From: Calderihabitans maritimus
GTDB taxonomy: Bacteria > Bacillota > KKC1 > Calderihabitantales > Calderihabitantaceae
Direction: 5' to 3'
DNA: 64,000 nucleotides
Assembly: GCF_002207765.1 (NCBI RefSeq)
Contig: NZ_BDGJ01000010.1
Span: forward strand, 1 to 64,000
In this document: in pieces, positions 9,000 through 16,978 of the stretch
Layout: the number at the start of each line of letters is the position of its first letter
How positions within the stretch are numbered: position 1 is the stretch's first letter
Program-made: the position numbers and the translations under genes
Notes under the pieces: generated by a model
The model's database searches: none
Told to the model about the DNA's origin: nothing
What the model saw: the letters and a program-made list of their open reading frames with translations, nothing else

Positions 9000-9947
9000 T
9001 CAAACGGCATTGTATTCAGCCAATAATCTTTCAAAAATGACAGGGACCGGCAATATCTCTTTTATCTTAAAAACGTTTTTCCCCGCAAAGACGATTCCGT
9101 CGTTAACCAGTCCTCCGCGGGAATTGGTGAGAGCTTTCAAGATACAGTAATCCTTGGAACATTCTTTTAGGCAGCTCATGCATCGCTGAGGTTTTGGAGC
9201 CTGCCCCTGCTGTATTAATTCTACGAAAGGGTTTTTGATCGCTCTTGCCGGCAACCCGACCGGGCTCTTAATTATTACCGTATCTTCTTGTGCTGCCCGC
9301 AGATACATTTGTTTAAACTCCTTCGCCACTGAACATTCTTCACTTAACACAAATCTGGTGGCCATTTGAACGCCGCTTGCACCCAATTTTACCATGTCGG
9401 CCATATCTTGACCATTGACTATTCCCCCTGCGGCGATTACAGGTATTTTTACTACTTTTTTTATTTCCGGTACGATTTCTCTTACCGATCTATCAGTTCC
9501 CAGGTGTCCCCCGGCCTCAACACCTTCAGCCACCACTGCTGCTGCTCCGTACTTTTCAGCAATGTAGGCTGCCTTGGCCGACGATACTATAGATACAACG
9601 GGTATACCGGCTTCTTTACCCCAGCGGAAAACATCCCGGGAAAAACCTGCTCCCGTAAAAATAACGTCAACACCTTCATTTATTGCCGTGCGAACCAATT
9701 CGGCAAATTGCCGGGCGGCGTACATAATATTTACGCCAATGATACCTCCGGCGGCCAGCGACCGGGCTTTGCGGATTTCTTCCTTGAGCCTCTCCAGCGA
9801 CATTCCGGTAGCTCCAATTACACCAATACCGCCGGTTTTTGCTACTGCACCGGCCAGTGAAGCAGTGGAAACAAGTACGGCCATACCGCCTTGAATAATG
9901 GGGAATTTTGGAATCAAATTACCAATACGCAATTTAGGTAATTTCAA
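9000..9947 (-). CDS. Nitronate monooxygenase / FabK-like flavoprotein
   Basis: 315 residues starting at TTG with GGAGGGTAG just upstream. It is an FMN-dependent TIM barrel of the 2-nitropropane dioxygenase family. The N-terminal PIIQGGMA segment, GVNIMYAARQF, the GGHLGTDRS loop, IPVIAAGGI and GVQMATRFVLSEE follow in the expected order. A Cys-rich segment near residue 255 (CMSCLKECSKDYC) is characteristic of a clostridial subgroup and might bind metal. The family includes nitronate oxidases and the enoyl-ACP reductase FabK. No fatty-acid genes lie nearby, so nitronate or nitroalkane detoxification is the more cautious reading. It is a single-gene unit. Confidence 0.88.
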   Translation of the reverse strand: MKLPKLRIGNLIPKFPIIQGGMAVLVSTASLAGAVAKTGGIGVIGATGMSLERLKEEIRKARSLAAGGIIGVNIMYAARQFAELVRTAINEGVDVIFTGAGFSRDVFRWGKEAGIPVVSIVSSAKAAYIAEKYGAAAVVAEGVEAGGHLGTDRSVREIVPEIKKVVKIPVIAAGGIVNGQDMADMVKLGASGVQMATRFVLSEECSVAKEFKQMYLRAAQEDTVIIKSPVGLPARAIKNPFVELIQQGQAPKPQRCMSCLKECSKDYCILKALTNSRGGLVNDGIVFAGKNVFKIKEILPVPVIFERLLAEYNAV

Positions 9948-10165
9948 CTATCTACCCTCCCAACTAGAAGTCTTGGTTTAATGAACAGGTCAAGCAATTA
10001 ATTTCTTGTAAAAAAGCCCATTCTTTGAGGTTTTATAAACTTCAACAAAAGAAGCCATTAATCCTTTATTATGTTTATTAATTTTTTTGTTTTTTATAAT
10101 TTGGGTGCAAACCTGATAATTACTGGAACTGGGAGGTGCCAAATCCTTACTCGGCCTTTTCAATT

Positions 10166-10507
10166 TTATCCTGGCAAACAAATCTGCTGGCCGATTTGTA
10201 GCCGGTCAGGATCGATGCCTGGATTAAGCTCTATTAACCGCTGCACGGTGGTACCTACCTGCTGCGCGATACTCTGCAGGGTGTCACCGGCACTGACTAC
10301 CCAGTATATTCCTGAAGGGCACGGTGGTGAACCAGGAATACATATTAACTGTCCGATCCTTAAATTTCTGGGATCAAGACCTGGATTCAATCGCAATATG
10401 GCTTCAACCGTGCTGTTGATCTGCCGTGCTATTTTATACAGAGTGTCCCCATGCCGAATCTTCCAGTATCGTCCGCTAGGACAAGGCGGCCGTTGATTAT
10501 TTACCAC
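10166..10507 (-). CDS. Tandem LysM protein
   Basis: 113 residues made almost entirely of two LysM repeats (about residues 12-57 and 67-112). Each begins YWxVxxGDTLxxIA and ends LNPGxDPxxLxIGQxICxPG. LysM modules bind N-acetylglucosamine-containing glycans such as peptidoglycan or spore cortex. No signal peptide or catalytic domain is present, as in small LysM proteins common in spore-forming Clostridia. The repeats share a CPSG...ICIPG frame with two Cys each. The gene stands alone and is divergent from the cobamide operon. Confidence 0.85.
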   Translation of the reverse strand: MVNNQRPPCPSGRYWKIRHGDTLYKIARQINSTVEAILRLNPGLDPRNLRIGQLICIPGSPPCPSGIYWVVSAGDTLQSIAQQVGTTVQRLIELNPGIDPDRLQIGQQICLPG

Positions 10508-10684
10508 AGTTACACCTCCTGCCTAGTTTACCTATATCCATGCTATGCGTTTTAAACGTTAAATGCCAGTATATCGCCTGCAAAATAATATCTGACTAAA
10601 TATTTCAAAAATTAAATAAAAAATCTGCAATTTTGGGAGGATTTTTTAAATATATATAGAATATAAAATCCGAACAAAATCATA

Positions 10685-10882
10685 AGGTTTGAGGCAGCAG
10701 GTGCCCCTGAGGGGGAGAATAGGGAAGTCCGGGTAGAATCATGTCTACATGATTCTATAAACGGCGCGGTCCCGCCACTGTAGTCGGGAGAGTTTCCTCG
10801 GGTTACCACTGGGGTATTACCCTGGGAAGGTGAGAGGAAAACAATGACCCGTGAGCCAGGAGACCTGCCTGTTTGCCGACAG
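10685..10882 (+). ncRNA. Cobalamin riboswitch
   Basis: The leader holds the elements of the adenosylcobalamin aptamer in order: GGTGCCCC with GGGGAGAATAGGGAAGTCCGG near 10701-10733, CCGCCACTG near 10772, and the B12 box GAGCCAGGAGACCTGCC at 10853-10869. A perfect intrinsic terminator follows at once, ahead of bzaA. Known riboswitches of this class shut off transcription when cobalamin is plentiful, so the whole bza operon is predicted to be turned down by its end product. A TATATA/TATAAA-rich segment near 10650 may hold the promoter. No gene lies between 10508 and 10959. Confidence 0.93.
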
Positions 10883-10902
10883 CCGCTTGAGGATGATGGT
10901 AA

Positions 10903-10938
10903 AGTCCTCAACCTTCGGGTTGAGGACTATTTTTTTTA
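10903..10938 (+). terminator. Riboswitch-controlled terminator
   Basis: AGTCCTCAACC and GGTTGAGGACT form a perfect 11-bp stem closed by a TTCG tetraloop and followed by ATTTTTTTT. It is placed between the B12 box and the bzaA ribosome site, as the expression platform of the cobalamin riboswitch. Confidence 0.93.
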
Positions 10939-10959
10939 AAAACCAAAGGAGGGATGTTA

Positions 10960-12258
10960 ATGTCGCTATTAATGAGTGCCCGGAAGGGGATAGTCACGCC
11001 TGAAATGGAACAGGTTGCCGACCAGGAAGGGGTGAGTGCGGAAATTATAGGACAGGGAGTTGCCGAGGGTAAAATTGTTATACTCCGTAATCTTCAGCGC
11101 CCTAATGTTGTTCCGGTAGGGATAGGTAACGGGTTGCGTACTAAGGTAAGTGCAAGCGTAGGCCTTTACGGAAATCAAGCTGATATTGGGGTTGAAGTCA
11201 AAAAAATTAAGGCGGCTGTTGAAGCGGGAACCGATGCCATTATGGAGTTGAGCGTAAGCGGGGACATTGATGCCATGCGCAGGGAGGCCCTTGCTACAAC
11301 TTCGACGCCGGTAGGAACTCTCCCACTATATCAGGCCATGGCCGAAGCAAGTGTAAAATATGGTTCCTCTACCGAGATGAAAGTTGAAGAACTCTTCGAA
11401 GTTATTGAGCGCCAAGCTGCCGATGGGGTTGATTTTTTGGCCCTTCACTGTGGTACTACCATGAGCGTGGTGGAACGGGCCCGAAAGGACGGTAGAATTG
11501 ATCCTCTGGTAAGTTACGGAGGTTCCCATCTCATAGGGTGGATGTTGCATAATCAGAGAGAAAACCCGCTTTATGAGCACTACGACAGGGTGCTCGAGAT
11601 TGCCCGCAAGTACGATGTTACGGTTAGCCTTGCCGATGGGATGAGGCCGGGGTGTCTTGCAGATTCTCTGGACGGCCCCCAGGTGGAGGAATTGGTGATC
11701 TTGGGAGAACTCGTGAGACGGGCTAGAGAAGCAGGTGTTCAGATAATGGTCAAAGGGCCGGGCCATGTACCTCTCAACCAGCTGAAGGCAACGATCACTT
11801 TGCAAAAAAGTCTTTGTAAGGGGGCTCCGTACTTTGTTTTCGGTCCCGTTGTAACCGACATAGCTGCTGGTTACGACCATATAAGCGCTGCCATTGGGGG
11901 TGCGATAAGTGCCTGGGCAGGAGCTGAGTTTCTATGCTACGTAACACCAGCCGAACATCTTGGCCTTCCCGATATAAACCAGGTGCGAGAGGGGGTGATC
12001 GCTGCTCGTATTGCCGCCCATGCTGCGGATCTGGCTAGAGGACTACCGGGAGCAGAAAATTGGGATTTGGAAATTTCGCGGGCCAGGAAAAATATGGACT
12101 GGAAAAAGCAAATCGCCCTGGCCGTTGACCCGGCACGGGCCGGGCAGGTGAGGAAAGAAAGAAGCGATGATTTTGAGTCCGAATGTACAATGTGTGGAAA
12201 ATACTGTGCCATGGAGGTAGTATCCCAGTACCTGGGTGCTGCCAAGCATAATTGTTAA
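10960..12258 (+). CDS. bzaA: 5-hydroxybenzimidazole synthase subunit BzaA (ThiC paralogue)
   Basis: 432 residues. The ATG at 10960 has AGGAGGG 6 nt upstream; an ATG at 10954 is too close to it. The protein follows ThiC throughout (SVSGDIDAMRR, YGGSHLIGWMLHNQRENPLYEHYD, KGPGHVPLNQ, CYVTPAEHLGLP), but a pair of ThiC paralogues under a cobalamin riboswitch is the mark of BzaA/BzaB. Together these convert aminoimidazole ribotide anaerobically to 5-hydroxybenzimidazole, precursor of the cobamide lower ligand. The C-terminal radical-SAM cluster motif reads ECTMCGKYC, i.e. CX2CX3C, one residue shorter than the CX2CX4C of thiamin ThiC. First gene of the bza operon. Confidence 0.93.
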   Translation: MSLLMSARKGIVTPEMEQVADQEGVSAEIIGQGVAEGKIVILRNLQRPNVVPVGIGNGLRTKVSASVGLYGNQADIGVEVKKIKAAVEAGTDAIMELSVSGDIDAMRREALATTSTPVGTLPLYQAMAEASVKYGSSTEMKVEELFEVIERQAADGVDFLALHCGTTMSVVERARKDGRIDPLVSYGGSHLIGWMLHNQRENPLYEHYDRVLEIARKYDVTVSLADGMRPGCLADSLDGPQVEELVILGELVRRAREAGVQIMVKGPGHVPLNQLKATITLQKSLCKGAPYFVFGPVVTDIAAGYDHISAAIGGAISAWAGAEFLCYVTPAEHLGLPDINQVREGVIAARIAAHAADLARGLPGAENWDLEISRARKNMDWKKQIALAVDPARAGQVRKERSDDFESECTMCGKYCAMEVVSQYLGAAKHNC

Positions 12259-12276
12259 GAGAAGGGGTGAAAATCA

Positions 12277-13560
12277 ATGACTCAAGTTTTGGCCGCACGG
12301 GCAGGTGAAATTACGCCGGAGATGGAACTGGTTGCCGCCCAAGAACAGGTGGATGTTGAGTACATCCGGGAGGGAGTGGCCGCCGGGAGAATCGTTATTC
12401 CCAAAAACGTTAAACGGAAGCAATTTAAACCTTGCGGTATCGGACAGGGGTTGCGGGTTAAGGTAAATGCCCTTTTCGGCACTTCCAGCGACCGGGATCA
12501 GATTGAGATGGAGGCACGTAAGCTGGCGATTGCCGAAGCGGCAGGATGTGATGCGGTGATGGATTTGAGCACCGGTGGAGATATCGACGGGATGAGACGA
12601 TTGACCCTGGAAAGAGCTAACGTGCCCGTAGGTACGGTCCCGATCTACCAGGCGGCAATCGAAGCCATTGAAAAACGAGGCAGTATTGTAGCCATGACTG
12701 CTGATGACATGTTTGAAATGGTCGAAAAACAGGCGGCAGAGGGCGTGGACTTTATGGCCATTCATAGCGCCCTAAATTTCGATGTCCTGAAACGCCTGCA
12801 GGCAACGGGCAGGGTTACCGATATCGTAAGCCGGGGAGGAGCTTTTCTGACCGGCTGGATGCTTCATAACCAAAAGGAAAATCCTCTTTACGAACAGTTT
12901 GATCGATTGTTGGCCATCCTGAAGGAATATGATGTTACCCTTAGCCTCGGTGACGCTATCCGTCCCGGATCTACCGCGGATTCCTTGGACGGAGCTCAGC
13001 TTCAGGGTATGATCGTTGCCGGCGAGTTAGTGGCCAGAGCCCAGGCCGCCGGAGTACAGGTTATGGTGGAAGGACCGGGACATGTTCCCCTGCACCATGT
13101 AGAAGCAACCATGTTGTTACAAAAGCGTTTATGCCATGGCGCACCCTACTTTATTCTGGGGACCCTGGCCACTGATGTGGCTCCCGGTTACGACCACATT
13201 ACCTCAGCTATTGGCGGAGCTATCGCCGGTGCGGTTGGTGCCGATTTCTTGTGCTATGTAACACCGGCCGAGCATTTGGGGCTACCGACGGAAGAAGATG
13301 TAAAAGAAGGGGTTATTGCTGCCCGGATTGCCGCTCACGCTGCCGATCTTGCCCGGGGGAACAGGAAAGCGTGGGAAAGAGACTTGCAGATGGCACGGGC
13401 CCGGGTGGCGCTTGACTGGGACAGGCAGATTGAACTTTCAATAGATCCGGAAAAAGTAAAAGCAAATATAAAAGAAAATGGAGTAGGGGAACACCAATGC
13501 GCTGTTTGCGGGCCTGGGTGTGCCGCGCAGGTGGCAGCCAAGTATTTTGGTATTGCCTGA
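12277..13560 (+). CDS. bzaB: 5-hydroxybenzimidazole synthase subunit BzaB (ThiC paralogue)
   Basis: 427 residues, 18 bp after bzaA, with AGAAGGGG as ribosome site. It shares the ThiC fold and order of motifs with BzaA (STGGDIDGMRR, LTGWMLHNQKENPLYEQFD, EGPGHVPLHHVE, CYVTPAEHLGLP) but is clearly a separate paralogue. In Moorella and Eubacterium limosum, BzaA and BzaB act together to make 5-hydroxybenzimidazole. The C-terminal cluster motif is QCAVCGPGC, again CX2CX3C. Its last bases overlap longer reading frames of cobS, but the real cobS start lies downstream of the stop. Confidence 0.93.
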   Translation: MTQVLAARAGEITPEMELVAAQEQVDVEYIREGVAAGRIVIPKNVKRKQFKPCGIGQGLRVKVNALFGTSSDRDQIEMEARKLAIAEAAGCDAVMDLSTGGDIDGMRRLTLERANVPVGTVPIYQAAIEAIEKRGSIVAMTADDMFEMVEKQAAEGVDFMAIHSALNFDVLKRLQATGRVTDIVSRGGAFLTGWMLHNQKENPLYEQFDRLLAILKEYDVTLSLGDAIRPGSTADSLDGAQLQGMIVAGELVARAQAAGVQVMVEGPGHVPLHHVEATMLLQKRLCHGAPYFILGTLATDVAPGYDHITSAIGGAIAGAVGADFLCYVTPAEHLGLPTEEDVKEGVIAARIAAHAADLARGNRKAWERDLQMARARVALDWDRQIELSIDPEKVKANIKENGVGEHQCAVCGPGCAAQVAAKYFGIA

Positions 13561-13576
13561 AAGGAGCGGTAAAATC

Positions 13577-14308
13577 TTGGAATTCTTGCTGGCGCTACAG
13601 TTTTTGACCCGGGTACCGGTAACCATTCGCAGTCCTGTAGAAACTAGAAATCTTGGCCGCGCTGCGGCTTACTTTCCGCTAATTGGACTGCTTATAGGAA
13701 TTTTCTCGGCCGTACTGTATACTTTGTTAACTCCTTTTTTAACAACTCCGGTAAGTGATTTAATGGTTATTGTGTTCCAGATTGTGGTAACGGGCAACAT
13801 GCATATAGACGGCTTAATGGATGCCGCGGACGGTCTTTTCAGTGGAAAGCCCCGCGAAAAGGTCCTGGAAATCATGAAGGACAGTCGGGTGGGGGCCCAT
13901 GGAGTGACGGCCGGGTGTTTGGTACTGCTGGCCAAGTTTGTACTTTGGGGACAGATCCCTGCGGCGGTTAAGGGGGAGGCATTAGTCCTAGTCCCCGTTT
14001 TAGGCCGGTGGGCTCAAGTATATGCTGCCACTTTCTATCCATATGTCGGCAAGGGTTCCGGTGCTGGTTCTTATGCCAATTATTTGGGAAACCGGGAAAT
14101 AGTTTTGGCGTCGTTATTTACCTTGGGTACCATTATGTTTTTATTGGGTCTGAAAGGCAGCCTTTTAGCAGGGGCTGTTCTCTCAGGTACAGCTATCCTT
14201 GGATTGTACGTGTCCAAAAGAATTGGAGGCATTACGGGAGATATTTTAGGTGCTTTGAATGAGTGTGTTGAGGTATTGGGATTGCTTATCTTACAATTCC
14301 TCGGCTAG
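13577..14308 (+). CDS. cobS: Adenosylcobinamide-GDP ribazoletransferase
   Basis: 243 residues. The TTG at 13577, preceded by AAGGAG at 10-nt spacing, gives the canonical CobS opening EFLLALQFLTRVPV. An upstream frame start inside bzaB has no ribosome site. CobS is a polytopic membrane enzyme that joins alpha-ribazole (the activated lower ligand) to adenosylcobinamide-GDP, the last step of cobamide assembly. The motif HIDGLMDAADGLFSGKPREKVLEIMKDSR near residue 75 is typical (metal- and substrate-binding Asp residues). Its placement between bzaB and cobT puts lower-ligand synthesis, activation and attachment in one transcript. Confidence 0.93.
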   Translation: MEFLLALQFLTRVPVTIRSPVETRNLGRAAAYFPLIGLLIGIFSAVLYTLLTPFLTTPVSDLMVIVFQIVVTGNMHIDGLMDAADGLFSGKPREKVLEIMKDSRVGAHGVTAGCLVLLAKFVLWGQIPAAVKGEALVLVPVLGRWAQVYAATFYPYVGKGSGAGSYANYLGNREIVLASLFTLGTIMFLLGLKGSLLAGAVLSGTAILGLYVSKRIGGITGDILGALNECVEVLGLLILQFLG

Positions 14309-14343
14309 TTATAAACAATTTATAAATGAGAAGAGGTGGTAGG

Positions 14344-15423
14344 ATGAAACTTAAAGCTGTAATCGAAGGTATTGAGCCGGTTAGCCAGGAATGGCGGTTG
14401 AAGGCAAGGGATTATCTGAACAATCTGGCCATTCCCCAAGGAAGCCTGGGGCAACTTCTGGATCTTGCGGAACAGTTGGCCGCCATCAAGCAGACTTTAA
14501 AGCCTTCTATCCAAAGAAAAGTAGTGGTCACCATGGCTGGAGATCATGGAGTGGTGGAAGAGGGAGTGAGTGCCTTTCCCCAAGAAGTGACTCCCCAGAT
14601 GGTGTTTAATTTTGTAGCCGGTGGGGCGGCCATCAATGCCCTTGCCGAGGTGGCGGGCGCACAGGTGATTGTAGTAGATATGGGGGTTGCCGCCGACTTA
14701 AGTGAGCTGGTTGAAGAGAGAAAGATTCTTTCCTACAAGGTGGATTACGGAACTCGCAACATGACTCGAGGTCCGGCTATGACGCGGGAACAGGCGGAAC
14801 AGGCCCTGACGGCAGGAATTGAAATTGTGGAAAAGCTGGTTCAGACGGGGCTTGACCTGTTGGCTACCGGAGATATGGGTATCGGCAACACTACACCGAG
14901 TAGTGCCGTCTTGGCGGCCCTGTCCGGGCTTCCCGTTAAAGACGTAACCGGTAGGGGAACGGGTATCAGTGACGAAGCTCTGGAAAACAAAATTCGGGTT
15001 ATTGAGAGGGCTTTGGAAGTGAACAAGCCTGACCCTAGGGACCCGGTAGATGTGCTGGCCAAGGTAGGTGGATTTGAAATCGGAGGAATTGCGGGGCTTA
15101 TTCTAGGAGCGGCCTACTATAAAGTACCGGTGGTGGTAGATGGTTTCATCTCCTCGGCAGGGGCCCTTCTGGCCAAAGCCCTGGCTCCCGACTCGGTGGA
15201 TTATATGATTGCCGGGCACCGTTCTATGGAGTACGGGCACCGGTTCATGCTGGAAGAGTTGGGGCTGAAGCCTCTCTTAGACTTGAACCTTCGCCTGGGA
15301 GAGGGAACCGGAGCTGTTCTGGCTATGAACATCGTAGAAGCTGCCGCCCAGGTGATAAACCAGGTGCTTACCTTTGAAGATGCCGGGGTATCGAGGAATA
15401 TCTCCGGAGGGTCTGATGCATGA
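14344..15423 (+). CDS. cobT: Nicotinate-nucleotide--benzimidazole phosphoribosyltransferase
   Basis: 359 residues from the ATG at 14344, which has AAGAGG 7 nt upstream; an ATG 18 nt earlier lacks one. CobT transfers phosphoribose from nicotinate mononucleotide to the benzimidazole base, giving alpha-ribazole phosphate. Family segments are VTMAGDHGVVEEGVSAFPQEVTPQMV, FVAGGAAINALA, TGDMGIGNTTPSSA, TGRGTGISDE and VVDGFISSAGALLA, with the conserved catalytic-type Glu late in the protein in LRLGEGTGA. In bza operons CobT also acts on the hydroxy- and methoxy-benzimidazole intermediates. The stop overlaps the bzaC start by 4 bp. Confidence 0.95.
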   Translation: MKLKAVIEGIEPVSQEWRLKARDYLNNLAIPQGSLGQLLDLAEQLAAIKQTLKPSIQRKVVVTMAGDHGVVEEGVSAFPQEVTPQMVFNFVAGGAAINALAEVAGAQVIVVDMGVAADLSELVEERKILSYKVDYGTRNMTRGPAMTREQAEQALTAGIEIVEKLVQTGLDLLATGDMGIGNTTPSSAVLAALSGLPVKDVTGRGTGISDEALENKIRVIERALEVNKPDPRDPVDVLAKVGGFEIGGIAGLILGAAYYKVPVVVDGFISSAGALLAKALAPDSVDYMIAGHRSMEYGHRFMLEELGLKPLLDLNLRLGEGTGAVLAMNIVEAAAQVINQVLTFEDAGVSRNISGGSDA

Positions 15424-16973
15424 AAATCCCGCCCTACTTAAACCGCGATCCTCAGGAGGTTGGACCCCAGTACCTAGAGGACCTAGCCACGGGCTACTGG
15501 TTCTCAGAGGTGCTGTTTACAGCGGTGGAAACGGGGATTTTCACCCTCCTTGATTCTGGAGGCAAGAATATTGATGAGATTGCTGAAGCGTTAAACTTGA
15601 GCCGCCGGGGAGTGGAGCGTTTTTTACATGCCCTTTGTGCTTTAGGGTTGGTTATTCGTGATGGTTCGTTATATTTCAATACCAAAATTTCTCGGAAATA
15701 TCTTGTGAAAGGGAAGGAAGATTACCTGGGAGATTCCATATTGTGGAGGAAGTATCTCCATTCTTACTGGCAAGACCTGAAGAAATGCCTTCGGATGGGC
15801 GGGAGGGTGAATTTCGCCCCGGCTCAGGAGGAACCGGAACGGCTGAGGGAGCGCATTCGAAAATATATTCGCGCCATGGACTGCGTGGCTAAAACCAAGG
15901 TAGAGGAAATTATTCCTTTATTTGAAAGTTGTTTTGTGAAGGGGGAGATTCTGGACGTCGGAGCGGGTTCCGGTGCCATAACAGCAGGTTTTCTGGAGCG
16001 TTATCCTTTGACGAGGGCCGTTCTTATGGATCTTCCTGAGGTTTTAGATTATACAAGGGAATTAATGCGGGAAAGGGGATTTGGGGAAAGAGTAGCTTAT
16101 TGCCCGGCTAACATACTGGAGGCCTGGCCGGTAGGTAAAGAGCGGTTTAACTTGGTTATACTTTCCAATATAGTACATGCTTATGCGGAAAAGGAGATTC
16201 AGTTTGTTCTAGAGAGGGCTTCGGAAACGCTTAAACCGGAAGGATTTTTACTGATTCATGATTTCTTTATAGAACACTATCCCGAAAAAGCTGCCCTCTT
16301 TGACCTTAATATGTTTATTAATACTTATAACGGCAAGGTCTTTTCGGAAAAATGGGTCCGGGAGGAACTCCACCGTCAGAGCCTTTATGTAACCGAGCTT
16401 ATTCCCCTGGGTACAGATACCGCCTTAATGATTGCCGCCAAAGATAAAAGAAATTTAGAAAATCTCTGCCTGGATGCGAAATCTCGTTTAGTAGCCAGAA
16501 TTAAAGCCCTGGGTTTTCGAAAGGTATGTCCCGTTCCCGTAGAGACTATTCATGTTCCTGATTGGGCGGATGTGCGCTGTCGGTTTGGGTGCGAGCAATA
16601 CGGAAAACCTCATTGTCCTCCTAACAGCCCTTCCCCACAAAAGACGAGAAAACTGTTGAAGGACTACACTCAGGCCTTGCTCCTGGAGGGAGAGCCGCCT
16701 ACCAGGAACTTTCAATACCGGGTCTTACAGGCGGAAAAAGAGGCCTTTCAGGCGGGGTATTATAAAGCTTTTGCCTACTGGGCCGGCCCCTGCTCCCTTT
16801 GTGTTTCCTGCCCTCCGGAGGGGAAATGCCGCAGGACCCGAGAGGCCAGGCCTTCAATGGAAGGAGCGGGTATTGATGTGTTTGAAACGATCAAACGGGC
16901 GGGACTTTCGCTGAGGACACTTAAAGACCGGGATGATTTTATCAAATACTTTGCTTTATTGCTATTGGAGTGA
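15420..16973 (+). CDS. bzaC: BzaC-type methyltransferase fused to a DUF2284 metal-binding domain
   Basis: 517 residues. Residues ~30-110 form the winged-helix dimerisation domain of O-methyltransferases. Residues ~150-340 form the SAM-binding fold (ILDVGAGSGAI, then VILSNIVHAYAEKE). By operon position and family this is BzaC, which O-methylates 5-hydroxybenzimidazole. Residues ~350-517 are an added DUF2284-like Cys-rich domain: CRFGCEQYGKPHCPPNSPSPQ, then CSLCVSCPPEGKC. This domain normally occurs as a separate predicted metal-binding protein; I know of no characterised BzaC carrying it. It may hold an Fe-S cluster or corrinoid, but that is conjecture. ATGA overlap with cobT. Confidence 0.85.
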   Translation: MKIPPYLNRDPQEVGPQYLEDLATGYWFSEVLFTAVETGIFTLLDSGGKNIDEIAEALNLSRRGVERFLHALCALGLVIRDGSLYFNTKISRKYLVKGKEDYLGDSILWRKYLHSYWQDLKKCLRMGGRVNFAPAQEEPERLRERIRKYIRAMDCVAKTKVEEIIPLFESCFVKGEILDVGAGSGAITAGFLERYPLTRAVLMDLPEVLDYTRELMRERGFGERVAYCPANILEAWPVGKERFNLVILSNIVHAYAEKEIQFVLERASETLKPEGFLLIHDFFIEHYPEKAALFDLNMFINTYNGKVFSEKWVREELHRQSLYVTELIPLGTDTALMIAAKDKRNLENLCLDAKSRLVARIKALGFRKVCPVPVETIHVPDWADVRCRFGCEQYGKPHCPPNSPSPQKTRKLLKDYTQALLLEGEPPTRNFQYRVLQAEKEAFQAGYYKAFAYWAGPCSLCVSCPPEGKCRRTREARPSMEGAGIDVFETIKRAGLSLRTLKDRDDFIKYFALLLLE

Positions 16974-16978
16974 TTAGC

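Noticed and set aside
9990-10181. 63-codon minus-strand frame next to the LysM gene
   Set aside because: Low complexity, no ribosome site, overlaps the LysM stop; not supported.
10954-13560. bzaA and bzaB as thiamin-synthesis thiC genes
   Set aside because: Two paralogues under a cobalamin riboswitch together with cobS, cobT and bzaCDE, and with an altered cluster motif, fit benzimidazole synthesis; no TPP riboswitch is present.
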